Source: Clostridium sp. MB40-C1 (GTDB taxonomy: Bacteria; Bacillota; Clostridia; Clostridiales; Clostridiaceae). Taken from it: DNA of 64,000 bases. Under the pieces are notes generated by a model. It was not told where the DNA came from. It did no database searches and saw only the letters and a list, made by a program, of their open reading frames with translations. The position numbers and the translations under genes are program-made. Positions 34,124 to 42,875 of this stretch are shown here, one piece after another (position 1 is the stretch's first letter; each line of letters opens with the position of its first letter). The stretch spans positions 310,001 through 374,000 of the forward strand of contig NZ_CP133189.1 of the NCBI RefSeq assembly GCF_030913655.1, written 5' to 3'.

Positions 34124-34274
34124 AAACACTAAAGACTTAAACTTTATAGTGAGATTTTATGCTGTAAGCACTCTTCCCTCTTAAAAGGACAAGTTCACAA
34201 GACAATGTAATAAATATACAGTATAATATATTAAAAACAAAGATTATACTATATTTATACTAGGAGAGAAGAGC

Positions 34275-34949
34275 ATGAAGGTAAGAACAAGCGATATTGT
34301 ATTTAAAGCGATTGAAGAGAAAATATTTAGTGGTGAATGGAAATCTGGTATGAAAATTACCTCTGAACCACAGTTAGCAAAGGAACTCAATGTAAGCAGG
34401 ATATCTGTTAGAGAAGCTATAGAAAAAATGGTGGCTTTAAACATACTAATAAAAAAGCAAGGGGAAGGAACCTTTGTTAGTGAGTTATCTACTTCTATTT
34501 ATCTAAATAACTTGATACCTATGCTTACTTTGGATAAGTATGACTATATGGAAATCTTAGAGTTAAGACAGGTTATGGATGTTGAAAGTGCTAAACTATG
34601 TGCTAAGAGATGTGGCGAAGAGACAATAAAAGAATTAGAAGAATCATATAGTGAAATGCTTCAGTATCAAGGAGATATGAATAAATTTACGGAAAAAGAC
34701 TTAGAATTTCATATGAAGATAGCGGAAGGTACACAAAACTCATTAATTATAAAAATAAATGAGATGTTAAGAGATATACTGGACTATCATCAAAGAGGTT
34801 TATATCATACATTAGGGCCTGTTGGAGGTATTAAGGAGCATAAGTTTATACTAGATGCTATAAGGAATAGAGATGCTGAACTTGCTGGAATATTTGTAAG
34901 AAGACATATAGAGAGAACTATAAAAGAATTAAAAAATATACAGAAGTAA
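34275..34949 (+). CDS. GntR-family regulator (FadR/FCD subfamily)
   Basis: This 224-residue regulator has the N-terminal winged helix (ITSEPQLAKELNVSRISVREAIEKM, residues about 27-51, given here in part) and the all-helical FCD ligand domain (DYMEILELRQVMDVESAKL to HKFILDAIRNRD). Its position between kdgK and the dehydratase suggests control of gluconate use by a sugar acid. A dyad TTGT-AAG-ACAA in the next promoter fits the GT-N3-AC type bound by this subfamily. GGAGAG precedes the ATG. Confidence 0.92.
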   Translation: MKVRTSDIVFKAIEEKIFSGEWKSGMKITSEPQLAKELNVSRISVREAIEKMVALNILIKKQGEGTFVSELSTSIYLNNLIPMLTLDKYDYMEILELRQVMDVESAKLCAKRCGEETIKELEESYSEMLQYQGDMNKFTEKDLEFHMKIAEGTQNSLIIKINEMLRDILDYHQRGLYHTLGPVGGIKEHKFILDAIRNRDAELAGIFVRRHIERTIKELKNIQK

Positions 34950-34971
34950 ATTAAAAATTAAGTTAATGAAT

Positions 34972-35008
34972 AAAACCATCTATGTAAAATACATAGATGG
35001 TTTTCACT
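34972..35008 (+). terminator. Terminator after the GntR gene
   Basis: AAAACCATCTATGTA-AAA-TACATAGATGGTTTT, 15 perfect pairs, then CACTTTATG. Confidence 0.9.
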
Positions 35009-35044
35009 TTATGAAACTTGTTTTCACAAAGTGAATAAAATCTA

Positions 35045-35088
35045 TTGACAAAGAAACGTTTTCAAATTAAAATATACTTGTAAGACAA
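35045..35088 (+). promoter_or_regulatory. Dehydratase promoter with cre-like site and GntR-type dyad
   Basis: TTGACA (35045-35050), 17-base spacer, TAAAAT (35068-35073). The spacer holds AAACGTTTTCA, sharing AAACGTTTTCAA with the site at 9230. Just after the -10 lies TTGT-AAG-ACAA (35078-35088), a perfect 4+3+4 dyad of the FadR/GntR type. This suggests catabolite and substrate control at one promoter. Confidence 0.65.
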
Positions 35089-35196
35089 CTGAGATAAAAA
35101 AATATATTTTTTTATAAAAACTCTCAATAAGTCTAAAAAACAATACTAATTACATAAAAATATGTCATACAAGTACTTAGAGAGGATGATTTACAA

Positions 35197-36915
35197 ATGC
35201 TAAAAAGTCAAGAAATAAGATTAAAAGCACCAGAAATGGATTCTTTAAGACTAGGTTCAGGCTGGAAAGTGGAAGAACTTTCAAAACCACAAATAATAGT
35301 AGAAAGTAGCTTTGGACACAGTCATCCAGGAAGTGCTCATCTAGATAAATTAGTTGAAGAAGCTTGCAACGGCGTAAATAGTAGTGGAGGAAGAGCAGCT
35401 AAGTTTTTTGTAACTGATATTTGTGATGGGCAAGCACAAGGACATGATGGAATGAATTATTCTTTAGCTTCAAGAGAATTCATGGCTAATATGATAGAAA
35501 CACATGTAGAAGCAACTCCATATGATGCAGGAGTATTTATAACAAGCTGTGATAAGTCAATGCCAGCCCATCTTATGGCTTTAGCTAGACTTAATATGCC
35601 AACTATAGTGGTTCCAGGAGGAATAATGGACGCAGGTCCTAATATGCTAACTTTAGAGCAGATAGGAACATATAGCGCACAGTATGAAAGAGGGGAAATA
35701 TCAGAAAAAGAGTTTACTACTCTAAAACACAATGCTTGTCCGAGTTGTGGAGCATGTTCTTTTATGGGTACAGCATCTACAATGCAAGTTATGGCAGAAG
35801 CTTTAGGAGTTGCACTTCCAGGAACAGCACTTATGCCTGCTACATCAGAAAATATTAAAATAGTAGCTAGAAATGCAGGAGAACACGCTCTTAAGCTAGT
35901 GGAAATAGGGATTAAACCTTCAGAGATTATGACTAAAAAAGCTTTTGAAAATGCAATAATGGTACATGCTGCTATAGCTGGATCAAGTAATAGTTTACTT
36001 CATATACCAGCAATTGCACATGAACTTGGAATAGAAATAGAAGCAGATTTGTTTGATGAAATTCATAAGAAAATTCCTTATATATTGAATATCAGACCAA
36101 GTGGATTTTATCCAGGAGCTTATTTTTGGTATGCAGGTGGAGTACCAGCTATAATGGAGGAAATCAAAGAGTTTTTACATCTAGAGGTTATGACGGTTAC
36201 AGGAAAAACTTTAGGAGAGAATTTAGAAGATTTAAAGAAAACTGGATATTATGAAACTTGTAATAAGTATCTTGAAGCTTTAGGAATTAAAAAAGAAGAT
36301 ATAGTAAAATCTAAAGATAATCCAATTCAAGCTCAAGGTGCAATGGCTATACTAAGAGGAAATTTAGCTCCAGAAGGGGCTGTAGTAAAACATTCAGCTG
36401 TATCTAAAAAATTAATGAATGTGGTATTAAAAGCTAAAACTTATAATTGTGAAGAAGATGCATTAAAAGCTGTTCTTACAAAAGAAGTTAAGCCTGGAGA
36501 TGCAGTATTTATAAGATATGAAGGACCAAAGGGCTCTGGTATGCCAGAGATGTTCTATACTACAGAAGCAATAGCTTCAGATCCAGAATTGGTTGAGTCT
36601 ATAGCTCTTATAACAGACGGTAGATATTCAGGAGCTACAAGAGGACCAGCAATAGGACATGTATCTCCAGAAGCTAGCGAGGGAGGACCTATAGCATTAG
36701 TTGAAGATGGAGATCTTATAAAGATAAATATACCAGAAAGATTGCTTGCAATAGTTGGAGTTAAAGGAGAAGAAAAAACAGAAGAAGAAATGGAAGAAAT
36801 ATTAAAAGAAAGAAGATTAAAGTGGATAAAACCAGCACCCAAATATACTAAAGGTGCTCTAGGAGTTTACACAAAGCTTGCAGTATCACCAATGAAAGGA
36901 GGATATATGGAGTAA
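35197..36915 (+). CDS. IlvD/Edd-family dehydratase, probable gluconate (sugar acid) dehydratase
   Basis: This 572-residue iron-sulfur dehydratase has the family cysteines in DICDGQAQGHDGM, FITSCDKSMPAH and CPSCGACSFMGTASTM, and the C-terminal LITDGRYSGATRGPAIGHVSPEA. The family includes dihydroxyacid dehydratase (IlvD), 6-phosphogluconate dehydratase (Edd) and gluconate/xylonate dehydratases. Neighbouring kdgK and eda and the GntP permease point to D-gluconate to 2-keto-3-deoxygluconate (context, not motif). AGAGAGGATG precedes the ATG. IlvD proper would be expected beside ilvBCN or leu genes. Confidence 0.85.
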   Translation: MLKSQEIRLKAPEMDSLRLGSGWKVEELSKPQIIVESSFGHSHPGSAHLDKLVEEACNGVNSSGGRAAKFFVTDICDGQAQGHDGMNYSLASREFMANMIETHVEATPYDAGVFITSCDKSMPAHLMALARLNMPTIVVPGGIMDAGPNMLTLEQIGTYSAQYERGEISEKEFTTLKHNACPSCGACSFMGTASTMQVMAEALGVALPGTALMPATSENIKIVARNAGEHALKLVEIGIKPSEIMTKKAFENAIMVHAAIAGSSNSLLHIPAIAHELGIEIEADLFDEIHKKIPYILNIRPSGFYPGAYFWYAGGVPAIMEEIKEFLHLEVMTVTGKTLGENLEDLKKTGYYETCNKYLEALGIKKEDIVKSKDNPIQAQGAMAILRGNLAPEGAVVKHSAVSKKLMNVVLKAKTYNCEEDALKAVLTKEVKPGDAVFIRYEGPKGSGMPEMFYTTEAIASDPELVESIALITDGRYSGATRGPAIGHVSPEASEGGPIALVEDGDLIKINIPERLLAIVGVKGEEKTEEEMEEILKERRLKWIKPAPKYTKGALGVYTKLAVSPMKGGYME

Positions 36916-37031
36916 TACTCCATGTATTCCTCTAAGGCAATCTGAATCATAGCAAACTTAGAAGTAATTTTTAAAGTACATTAAATTCATTTAATCTAAT
37001 CTTTAATATTAATTTTATGGGAGGAGTTTCT

Positions 37032-38402
37032 ATGTTAACGGGACCATTATTAATTGGAGTATTTTTACTTTCAGTAGTTGTTTTATTAGTAACTATTATA
37101 AAATTTAAATTAAATGCATTTGTATCATTATTGCTTACATCTATAGCAACAGCAGTATTAGTTAGAATGCCAATTGAGGATATTGCAGCTACCGTTTCTA
37201 AGGGATTTGGTAACACTTTAGCAGGTATAGGTATTGTAACAGGTCTTGGTGTTATGCTTGGTAAGTTTATGTTTGAATCAGGCGGTATAGAAGTAATGGC
37301 AAATACTATTCTTAAAAAGTTTGGAGAAAAGAATACACCAGAAGCTATTGCTATGTCAGGTTTTCTTACAGGGATTCCTGTATTTGGTGATGTAGTTTAC
37401 ATTATGTTTGCTCCAATGCTTAGAGTTCTTTCTAAAAAGACAGGAGTTTCTATGGTAACATATGCTGGTGCACTGTCTGTTGCAACTACATGCACATATG
37501 CTTTAGTTATTCCAACCCCAGCACCACTTGCAGTAGCAGAAGCTTTAAAAATAGATGTAGGTGTATTCTTTATATATTCTTTAGTTTGTGCTTTTATAGG
37601 AACACTTGTTGGTGGAATTATATACGGAAAATATATTAATAAAGTTGATCATAAAAACAATCATAAATACTCTTTTGAAGACATAGAATTAGAAGAATCA
37701 GCATTAACAACAGAAAATTCTAAAGAGAAGCCAAGTTTTATGAAATCGTTATCTATACTTCTTGTACCTATTCTACTTATTTTAGTGGGTAGCTTTGGTT
37801 CAATGATTCTTGGTAAAGAGAGTGGATTAACCCCTTTACTTAAATTTATTGGTGATAAAAATGTAGCTATGCTTATTGGTGTTATTTATGCAGCTCTTAT
37901 TTCTATGCCATACATAAAAAGTGGTGTTTCAGATATTATGACTGAAGCAGCTGATCAAGTTGGGCTAATTCTTTTAATCACAGGTGCGGGTGGTGCTTAT
38001 GGTAAAGTTCTTCAATCTACAGGAATTGCAGACTATATTGCAACAGCTTTATCTGGATTTGCTATTCCAATTTTAGTACTTTGCTTTATTATTTCCCAAA
38101 TAATTCGTTGTGCACAAGGTTCTACAACTGTTGCTCTTTTAACAACAGCATCTATACTTGCATCAACAATTGCGGCTTCAGGAGTTTCACCAATATTATG
38201 TGGAATTGCTATTTGTGCAGGAGGTATTGGATTATCACTTCCAAATGACTCTGGATTTTGGGCAATTAGTAGATTCTTTAAAATTTCTGTTAGTGACACT
38301 ATTAGAGGATGGACAATTGGAGGCTTTATTGCAGGTTTAACAATACTTGCAGCAGTATCAATTTTATCATTATTCCAAGGAGTACTCCCAGGGCTAATGT
38401 AA
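37032..38402 (+). CDS. GntP-family gluconate/sugar acid permease
   Basis: This 456-residue membrane protein of the gluconate:proton symporter family has about twelve hydrophobic segments and the GntP traits GFGNTLAGIGIVTGLGVMLGK, SGFLTGIPVFGDVVYIM and a C-terminal SLPNDSGFWAISRFF. It imports gluconate or a related acid for the dehydratase encoded upstream. ATG 37032 is chosen because GGGAGGAG lies 5 bases upstream; the ATG at 37017 would place that site inside the gene. A terminator follows. Confidence 0.93.
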   Translation: MLTGPLLIGVFLLSVVVLLVTIIKFKLNAFVSLLLTSIATAVLVRMPIEDIAATVSKGFGNTLAGIGIVTGLGVMLGKFMFESGGIEVMANTILKKFGEKNTPEAIAMSGFLTGIPVFGDVVYIMFAPMLRVLSKKTGVSMVTYAGALSVATTCTYALVIPTPAPLAVAEALKIDVGVFFIYSLVCAFIGTLVGGIIYGKYINKVDHKNNHKYSFEDIELEESALTTENSKEKPSFMKSLSILLVPILLILVGSFGSMILGKESGLTPLLKFIGDKNVAMLIGVIYAALISMPYIKSGVSDIMTEAADQVGLILLITGAGGAYGKVLQSTGIADYIATALSGFAIPILVLCFIISQIIRCAQGSTTVALLTTASILASTIAASGVSPILCGIAICAGGIGLSLPNDSGFWAISRFFKISVSDTIRGWTIGGFIAGLTILAAVSILSLFQGVLPGLM

Positions 38403-38421
38403 AGTAAATTTAAATTGTAGC

Positions 38422-38462
38422 AAAAAGACTTTTGTAGCTTAATGGTTACAAAAGTCTTTTTA
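38422..38462 (+). terminator. Terminator of the gluconate genes
   Basis: AAAAAGACTTTTGTA pairs with TACAAAAGTCTTTTT; TATATATAG follows. Confidence 0.9.
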
Positions 38463-38618
38463 TATATAGAATATGTGGTAGTTTTGGGGAATGATAACTT
38501 CTAAAATATATTTTAAATGAAATATAAAATTTTAAATATATGTACCCTCTTAAATTTAGTTTACTATTCGTATTTAATTAAGTGTAGTATAAGAAAATAT
38601 TTGTTTAAGAGGTGAAAT

Positions 38619-39461
38619 ATGTTTAACCAAAGATATAGTATACAGAAGAAATGTGAAATAATTAAAGAACTAAAGAAACTAAATGACTTTGGAATATCAA
38701 AAATAGTTGATATATGCTTTGATAATGAAAAAATTTATATAATTGAAGAATACGTAGAAGGAATATCACTGGAGGAATACGTTAATAAGAATGGGTTTTT
38801 ACTAAAAGATGATATATTCAGTATTGTATTAAGTTTATGCGATATTGTAAGCCATCTAAATAAGTTAAATGATGTTATTACATATAAGAGATTCAATCCA
38901 GCTAATATAATGATAACTTCAAATAAAAAGATTGTTTTATCTAATTTAGGAATGTCCCAAGTAAATAAGTCTATTGATAATAAGTACATTATTTATAATA
39001 TCAACAATGATTCTACTTGTATAGGAGAATATGACTTAAAAAAGAATAATCAACAAAATGTGTATAACATTGGAACAATAATGTATTTTATGGCTACAGG
39101 AAAGCTGCCATCTATATATTTAGAGCCTCTCATAGATGAAAATTACTCTAGTTATGTTGATTATAGTGTAAAAGATATTATACAAAAATGTTTTAGGATT
39201 GATTCTAAAAATAGGTATGTATCAATCCATGAATTAAAAAAAGAAATAATAATAAATTTATTGAAAGACAACAAATATACTAAATCCACTATTTCAAGTA
39301 GCCTTGATACTAATTTAGGAATTTCTGAGGTGGATATAAGAGTTGAAAAAAAGAACAGATTCAAGCTTAAAACAATACTTATGGGAGGGGCAGCACTTAC
39401 AGGAGTAATTGTATCAGCAATATGTAATTTAATCATAAGAAGCAAAATGTTATGGAATTAA
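38619..39461 (+). CDS. Membrane-anchored protein pseudokinase
   Basis: This 280-residue protein follows the Ser/Thr kinase fold from helix C onward. IYIIEEYVEGISLEEYV is the hinge region, YKRFNPANIMI (residues 89-99) stands at the HRDLKPxN place and VLSNLGMS (106-113) at the DFG place. NVYNIGTIMYFMATGKLP is the F-helix region. The catalytic HRD aspartate is Arg91 and the DFG aspartate is Asn109; the glycine loop and VAIK lysine are missing. A C-terminal segment (TILMGGAALTGVIVSAICNLII) should anchor it in the membrane. Catalysis is unlikely; a binding or scaffold role is inferred. GAGGTG precedes the ATG. Confidence 0.75.
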   Translation: MFNQRYSIQKKCEIIKELKKLNDFGISKIVDICFDNEKIYIIEEYVEGISLEEYVNKNGFLLKDDIFSIVLSLCDIVSHLNKLNDVITYKRFNPANIMITSNKKIVLSNLGMSQVNKSIDNKYIIYNINNDSTCIGEYDLKKNNQQNVYNIGTIMYFMATGKLPSIYLEPLIDENYSSYVDYSVKDIIQKCFRIDSKNRYVSIHELKKEIIINLLKDNKYTKSTISSSLDTNLGISEVDIRVEKKNRFKLKTILMGGAALTGVIVSAICNLIIRSKMLWN

Positions 39462-39795
39462 ATATAATTACTATAAGGATATGGAATAATTTATTTAAAT
39501 AAATTCTTTTTATAATTACCCTCTTTTAATTTTACATATTATTGTAATTTTTAGATTATAATTAAGATAATTTAAAAGAAATGTTATGTAAAACATGCTA
39601 TATTAAGCATATTATATATGGTATAATATGCTTAAATTTATAATTAATATAAATAATGGGATTAACAACCCAAAACGATTTTAACTTGAAATCTTTAAAG
39701 ATAGAATTTATAGAATATAAAAATTACTATATATATTTGATTTACAATTACAATAAAATAAGTAATTAGCAATTTTATTAGGGGGGAATAAAGTT
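39462..39795. other. Gene-free stretch with a 13-base dyad
   Basis: No gene is seen. At 39604-39634, TAAGCATATTATA-TATGG-TATAATATGCTTA is a perfect inverted repeat that includes a TATAAT. It could be an operator overlapping a promoter for the gene at 39796, leaving a leader of about 160 bases, or a hairpin. Confidence 0.45.
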
Positions 39796-40353
39796 ATGAA
39801 GAATGGGTTTACAAAAATATTTTGGGGATTTTTATTTATAATGATTAATTTTAGAATAATAGGATTTGATATTTTACCTGATCCAATAGGGTATGTATTA
39901 TTCTTTTTAGGGTTTAAGGAACTGTCGTCAAAAAGTTATTATTTTATAAAGGGAAGAAATTTTAGTATTATAATGGCAATAGTATCTATATTTAATATAT
40001 ACCAAACTCCTCCAAATAGTAATGGAGCTGGTTTTATTAAATTAGGAGCTTTAGAAAAGTTTGTTATACCAATTGGCATTATAGCGTTAATAATAGGAAT
40101 GTATATTGTATATAATTTGTTTATGGGTGTTAAGGAAATGTGTCAGCAACAAGAAAATACACTATTGTACGATGAAGCGGGAGAATTATGGACAAAGTAT
40201 ATGTATTTAACTATAGGAGCAATATTTTTGGGACTACTAATTCTTATGCCACTAATTGCAATCCCATTTGCTATTGTTTTATTAATAGCATCAATTATGT
40301 TAGCAGTTAAAATTATGAAATTTATAAAGAAATGTGAAAGTACATTAATTTAG
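39796..40353 (+). CDS. Uncharacterised multi-pass membrane protein
   Basis: I do not recognise the family. The 185-residue protein has about five hydrophobic segments, starting with IFWGFLFIMINFRIIGFDILPDPIGYVLFFLG, which is reminiscent of small clostridial membrane proteins where a DILPDxIGY motif recurs. A soluble loop (residues about 115-135, KEMCQQQENTLLYDEAGELW) precedes the last two segments. GGGGGGAA precedes the ATG. Its neighbours give no functional hint. Confidence 0.7.
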   Translation: MKNGFTKIFWGFLFIMINFRIIGFDILPDPIGYVLFFLGFKELSSKSYYFIKGRNFSIIMAIVSIFNIYQTPPNSNGAGFIKLGALEKFVIPIGIIALIIGMYIVYNLFMGVKEMCQQQENTLLYDEAGELWTKYMYLTIGAIFLGLLILMPLIAIPFAIVLLIASIMLAVKIMKFIKKCESTLI

Positions 40354-40368
40354 TTTCTATAAAATTAC

Positions 40369-40397
40369 TTGACATGTATTTTTAACCATGGTAAAAT
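40369..40397 (+). promoter_or_regulatory. Promoter of the 31-codon ORF
   Basis: TTGACA, 17-base spacer, TAAAAT, about 30 bases before the ribosome binding site of the small ORF at 40432. Confidence 0.75.
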
Positions 40398-40431
40398 TAG
40401 AAAAATAAATTTAAAAAAGGAGGTCGTTTAA

Positions 40432-40527
40432 ATGGTAATAAATAATGCAGTAACATCAAACAAACTAATAAATATGAAGTATTATAAAATTAAATTTTAT
40501 GTAAACGACCTGTATAAAAAGTATTAA
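40432..40527 (+). CDS. 31-residue peptide whose ribosome binding site can be masked by its own coding sequence
   Basis: The ORF has a strong AAAGGAGG site 6-7 bases before ATG, its own consensus promoter upstream and a terminator 30 bases downstream, making a complete unit of about 180 bases. The peptide (MVINNAVTSNKLINMKYYKI, then KFYVNDLYKKY) is basic and aromatic-rich with no clear membrane helix. AGGTCGTTTA (40421-40430), overlapping the ribosome binding site, is the exact inverse complement of TAAACGACCT (40502-40511) near the ORF end. The unit could encode a controlled small peptide (type I toxin or regulatory) or act as an RNA. Function is unknown. Confidence 0.6.
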   Translation: MVINNAVTSNKLINMKYYKIKFYVNDLYKKY

Positions 40528-40556
40528 AAAATATTTTTATAATTGGACATGTTATA

Positions 40557-40583
40557 CCACAGGTAGTTTGCCTGTGGCTTTTT
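40557..40583 (+). terminator. Terminator of the 31-codon unit
   Basis: CCACAGG-TAGTTTG-CCTGTGG followed by CTTTTT. Confidence 0.88.
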
Positions 40584-40620
40584 AACGTATTAAATAAATG
40601 TCTATATAAGAATTATACTT

Positions 40621-40670
40621 AAAAAGCCAGGCTATACTTAACTTTAATAGATAGTATAGTTTGGCTTTTT
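40621..40670. terminator. Second hairpin before the MFS gene
   Basis: AAAAAGCCAGGCTATACT pairs with AGTATAGTTTGGCTTTTT with one internal mismatch pair. A- and T-runs on both sides allow termination in either direction. Confidence 0.75.
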
Positions 40671-40719
40671 ACATTTTAGAATTTTGCTTTTATACAGGTA
40701 TCGGGAAAGGAATAAACTT

Positions 40720-41961
40720 ATGAAGATGTTAATGAAGAACTTAAGAAAAATACTGAATCCTTATTTAGGATTGCCAAAAGAAATGTATGTTTTGTTTATA
40801 GCAAGAATGATTAATGCATCAGGAGCATTTGTCTTTCCACTTCTGACTTTAATTTTTACAAAGAAACTTGGAATGTCTAATTCTCAGGCTGGACTATTTA
40901 TAACTTTGTGTGGAAGTTTATTTGTACCAAGTGGTATGATAGGTGGAAAATTAGCAGATTCATATGGGAGAAAAAAAATCATTGTAACTGTAAATACATT
41001 AGCAGCACTAAGCTATATAATGGCTGCATTAGTTGGTACATCTATGAAAATGCTACCTTTTATAATGATTGCTAGTGTATTTATGGGAATGGCAGATCCA
41101 GCTTATTCGGCAATAATAGCTGATTTGACTAACCCAGAAAATAGAGATGGAGCATATTCTCTATCTTACATGGGATTTAATTTAGGATTTGCTGTAGGAC
41201 CTATAATAGGAGGATTATTATTCGAGAACCACTTAAAGCTTTTATTTATAGGAGATGCACTTACTGCACTCATAGCAACAGGATTAATAGTGATTTTTAT
41301 TAAGGAAACAATAAATAAAACTCATGAAATTATTGGAGAGGAAAGAAAGTTAGAAAAAAGAGTAGAAGGATCTATATTTCAAGTATTAACAAAAAGACCG
41401 ATATTAATTTGGTTTGCATTGATTATGTTTGGGTATAGTTTTGTTTATGCTCAATGGAGCTTTATGTATCCAATGTATGTTGAGCAAAGTTTTGTAAATG
41501 AAGGAGCAAAACTATATGGTAAATTAGCAAGCTTTAATGGAATTATAGTAATAACATTTACTCCAATTATTACATCACTTTTATCTAAAGTAAAAAATAT
41601 AAGGAAAGTATTTTACGGGGGAATCTTGTATGCAATAGGTTTTGGAATGCTTGGTTTTGTAAACACTAAGTTGGCTTTTTTTGTTTCGATATTTATATTC
41701 ACTGTAGGAGAAATTATAGTAACTATAAGTTGTACACCTTTTATTGTGAATCATACTCCAGCATCTCATAGAGGAAGAATGAATGCGATAATTCCTTTAA
41801 TTATGAGGCTTGGAAATGTTTTAGGACCAGTAGTTATGGGATATGCATTAAATAATTATTCTATTATTTCAGGGTGGAAAATAGTAGGGAGTATAATGAT
41901 AGCATTTGCATTGCTTATGCTTATTTTAGGGAAACATGAAACAAATATTGAAATGAGTTAA
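40720..41961 (+). CDS. Major facilitator superfamily exporter
   Basis: This protein of about 413 residues has twelve hydrophobic segments. The MFS motif A is visible after segment 2 (GGKLADSYGRKKII), and LGFAVGPIIGGLL is an exporter-type motif C in segment 5, as in drug or metabolite exporters of the DHA1 group. ATG 40720 is chosen (GGGAAAGGAA 8 bases upstream); the TTG at 40684 has none. It stands before a two-component system but is separated from it by a long palindrome. Confidence 0.9.
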   Translation: MKMLMKNLRKILNPYLGLPKEMYVLFIARMINASGAFVFPLLTLIFTKKLGMSNSQAGLFITLCGSLFVPSGMIGGKLADSYGRKKIIVTVNTLAALSYIMAALVGTSMKMLPFIMIASVFMGMADPAYSAIIADLTNPENRDGAYSLSYMGFNLGFAVGPIIGGLLFENHLKLLFIGDALTALIATGLIVIFIKETINKTHEIIGEERKLEKRVEGSIFQVLTKRPILIWFALIMFGYSFVYAQWSFMYPMYVEQSFVNEGAKLYGKLASFNGIIVITFTPIITSLLSKVKNIRKVFYGGILYAIGFGMLGFVNTKLAFFVSIFIFTVGEIIVTISCTPFIVNHTPASHRGRMNAIIPLIMRLGNVLGPVVMGYALNNYSIISGWKIVGSIMIAFALLMLILGKHETNIEMS

Positions 41962-42035
41962 TTTATAATATAGCTTTCTGAAGAATTTTTCATTATAATG
42001 AATTCAACAATTTTAAAATTATATATTGTTTTATA

Positions 42036-42089
42036 ATAAGTTCTAAGCTTAAAATAAAATTGAAATTTTATTTTAGGTTTAGAACTTTA
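42036..42089. terminator. Long palindrome after the MFS gene
   Basis: AAGTTCTAAGCTTAAAATAA and its continuation pair with TTATTTTAGGTTTAGAACTT around GAAA, with a few mismatches. Probably a terminator for the MFS gene. Confidence 0.6.
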
Positions 42090-42170
42090 TTAGACTTATA
42101 AAGAAAGTATTAAGTTTTACAAATAAAATAATATAGTTATTATAATAAAGATTGTAGGAGGTACCTTGCT

Positions 42171-42875
42171 ATGAAAGAAAAGATACTAGTAGTAGAAGAT
42201 GATGCAGAAATTGCTGAGGTTATAAAAGAATACCTTGAAATGGACAAATATGAAGTGATATGGGCGTCCACTGGTAAAGAAGGAATTGATGAATTTTACA
42301 GGGAAAAGTTTGATTTACTATTGGTAGATATTATGATGCCAGAAATGGACGGGTTTACAGTATGTAAAAATATAAGATTAAAAAGTGAAGTCCCACTTTT
42401 AATCATAAGTGCAAAACATGGTGATTTAGATAAGGTAAAAGGTTTAGAATTAGGAGCTGATGATTATTTGACAAAGCCTTTTAGTCTTGTAGAGCTTAAA
42501 GCAAGGGTTGAATCTCATTTAAGAAGGTATAGAAGATACAAAAATGCAGAAATTGATGAAGATGTATTAGAATATAAAGGAGGATTAAGAGTATATAAAG
42601 ATAAAAAGGATTTGGAAGTAGAAGGAGAAAAAGTTCGATTAACATCAAAAGAGTGGGAACTTTTGATGCTAATGATTGGAAATCCTAATAGAGCATTTAC
42701 TAAAAAAGAAATCTATGAAAATGTATGGAATGAAAAAGATATTAATGGAAATAACACTGTAACAGTTCATGTAAAAGATATTAGAGAAAAGCTTGGCGAT
42801 AGTATTAAAAATCCTAAATACATTGAAACGGTTTGGGGAATAGGATACAGATTTATTGGAGAAAAAATAGTATGA
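42171..42875 (+). CDS. OmpR-family response regulator
   Basis: This 234-residue regulator has a receiver domain with the acidic pocket in VVEDDAE, the phospho-accepting aspartate in LLLVDIMMPEMDG and the lysine in DYLTKPFS. A C-terminal winged helix follows (LTSKEWELLMLMIGNPNRAF, VTVHVKDIREKLGD, ETVWGIGYRF). It is the partner of the kinase encoded by the overlapping gene. AGGAGGT precedes the ATG by 8-9 bases. Confidence 0.95.
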   Translation: MKEKILVVEDDAEIAEVIKEYLEMDKYEVIWASTGKEGIDEFYREKFDLLLVDIMMPEMDGFTVCKNIRLKSEVPLLIISAKHGDLDKVKGLELGADDYLTKPFSLVELKARVESHLRRYRRYKNAEIDEDVLEYKGGLRVYKDKKDLEVEGEKVRLTSKEWELLMLMIGNPNRAFTKKEIYENVWNEKDINGNNTVTVHVKDIREKLGDSIKNPKYIETVWGIGYRFIGEKIV

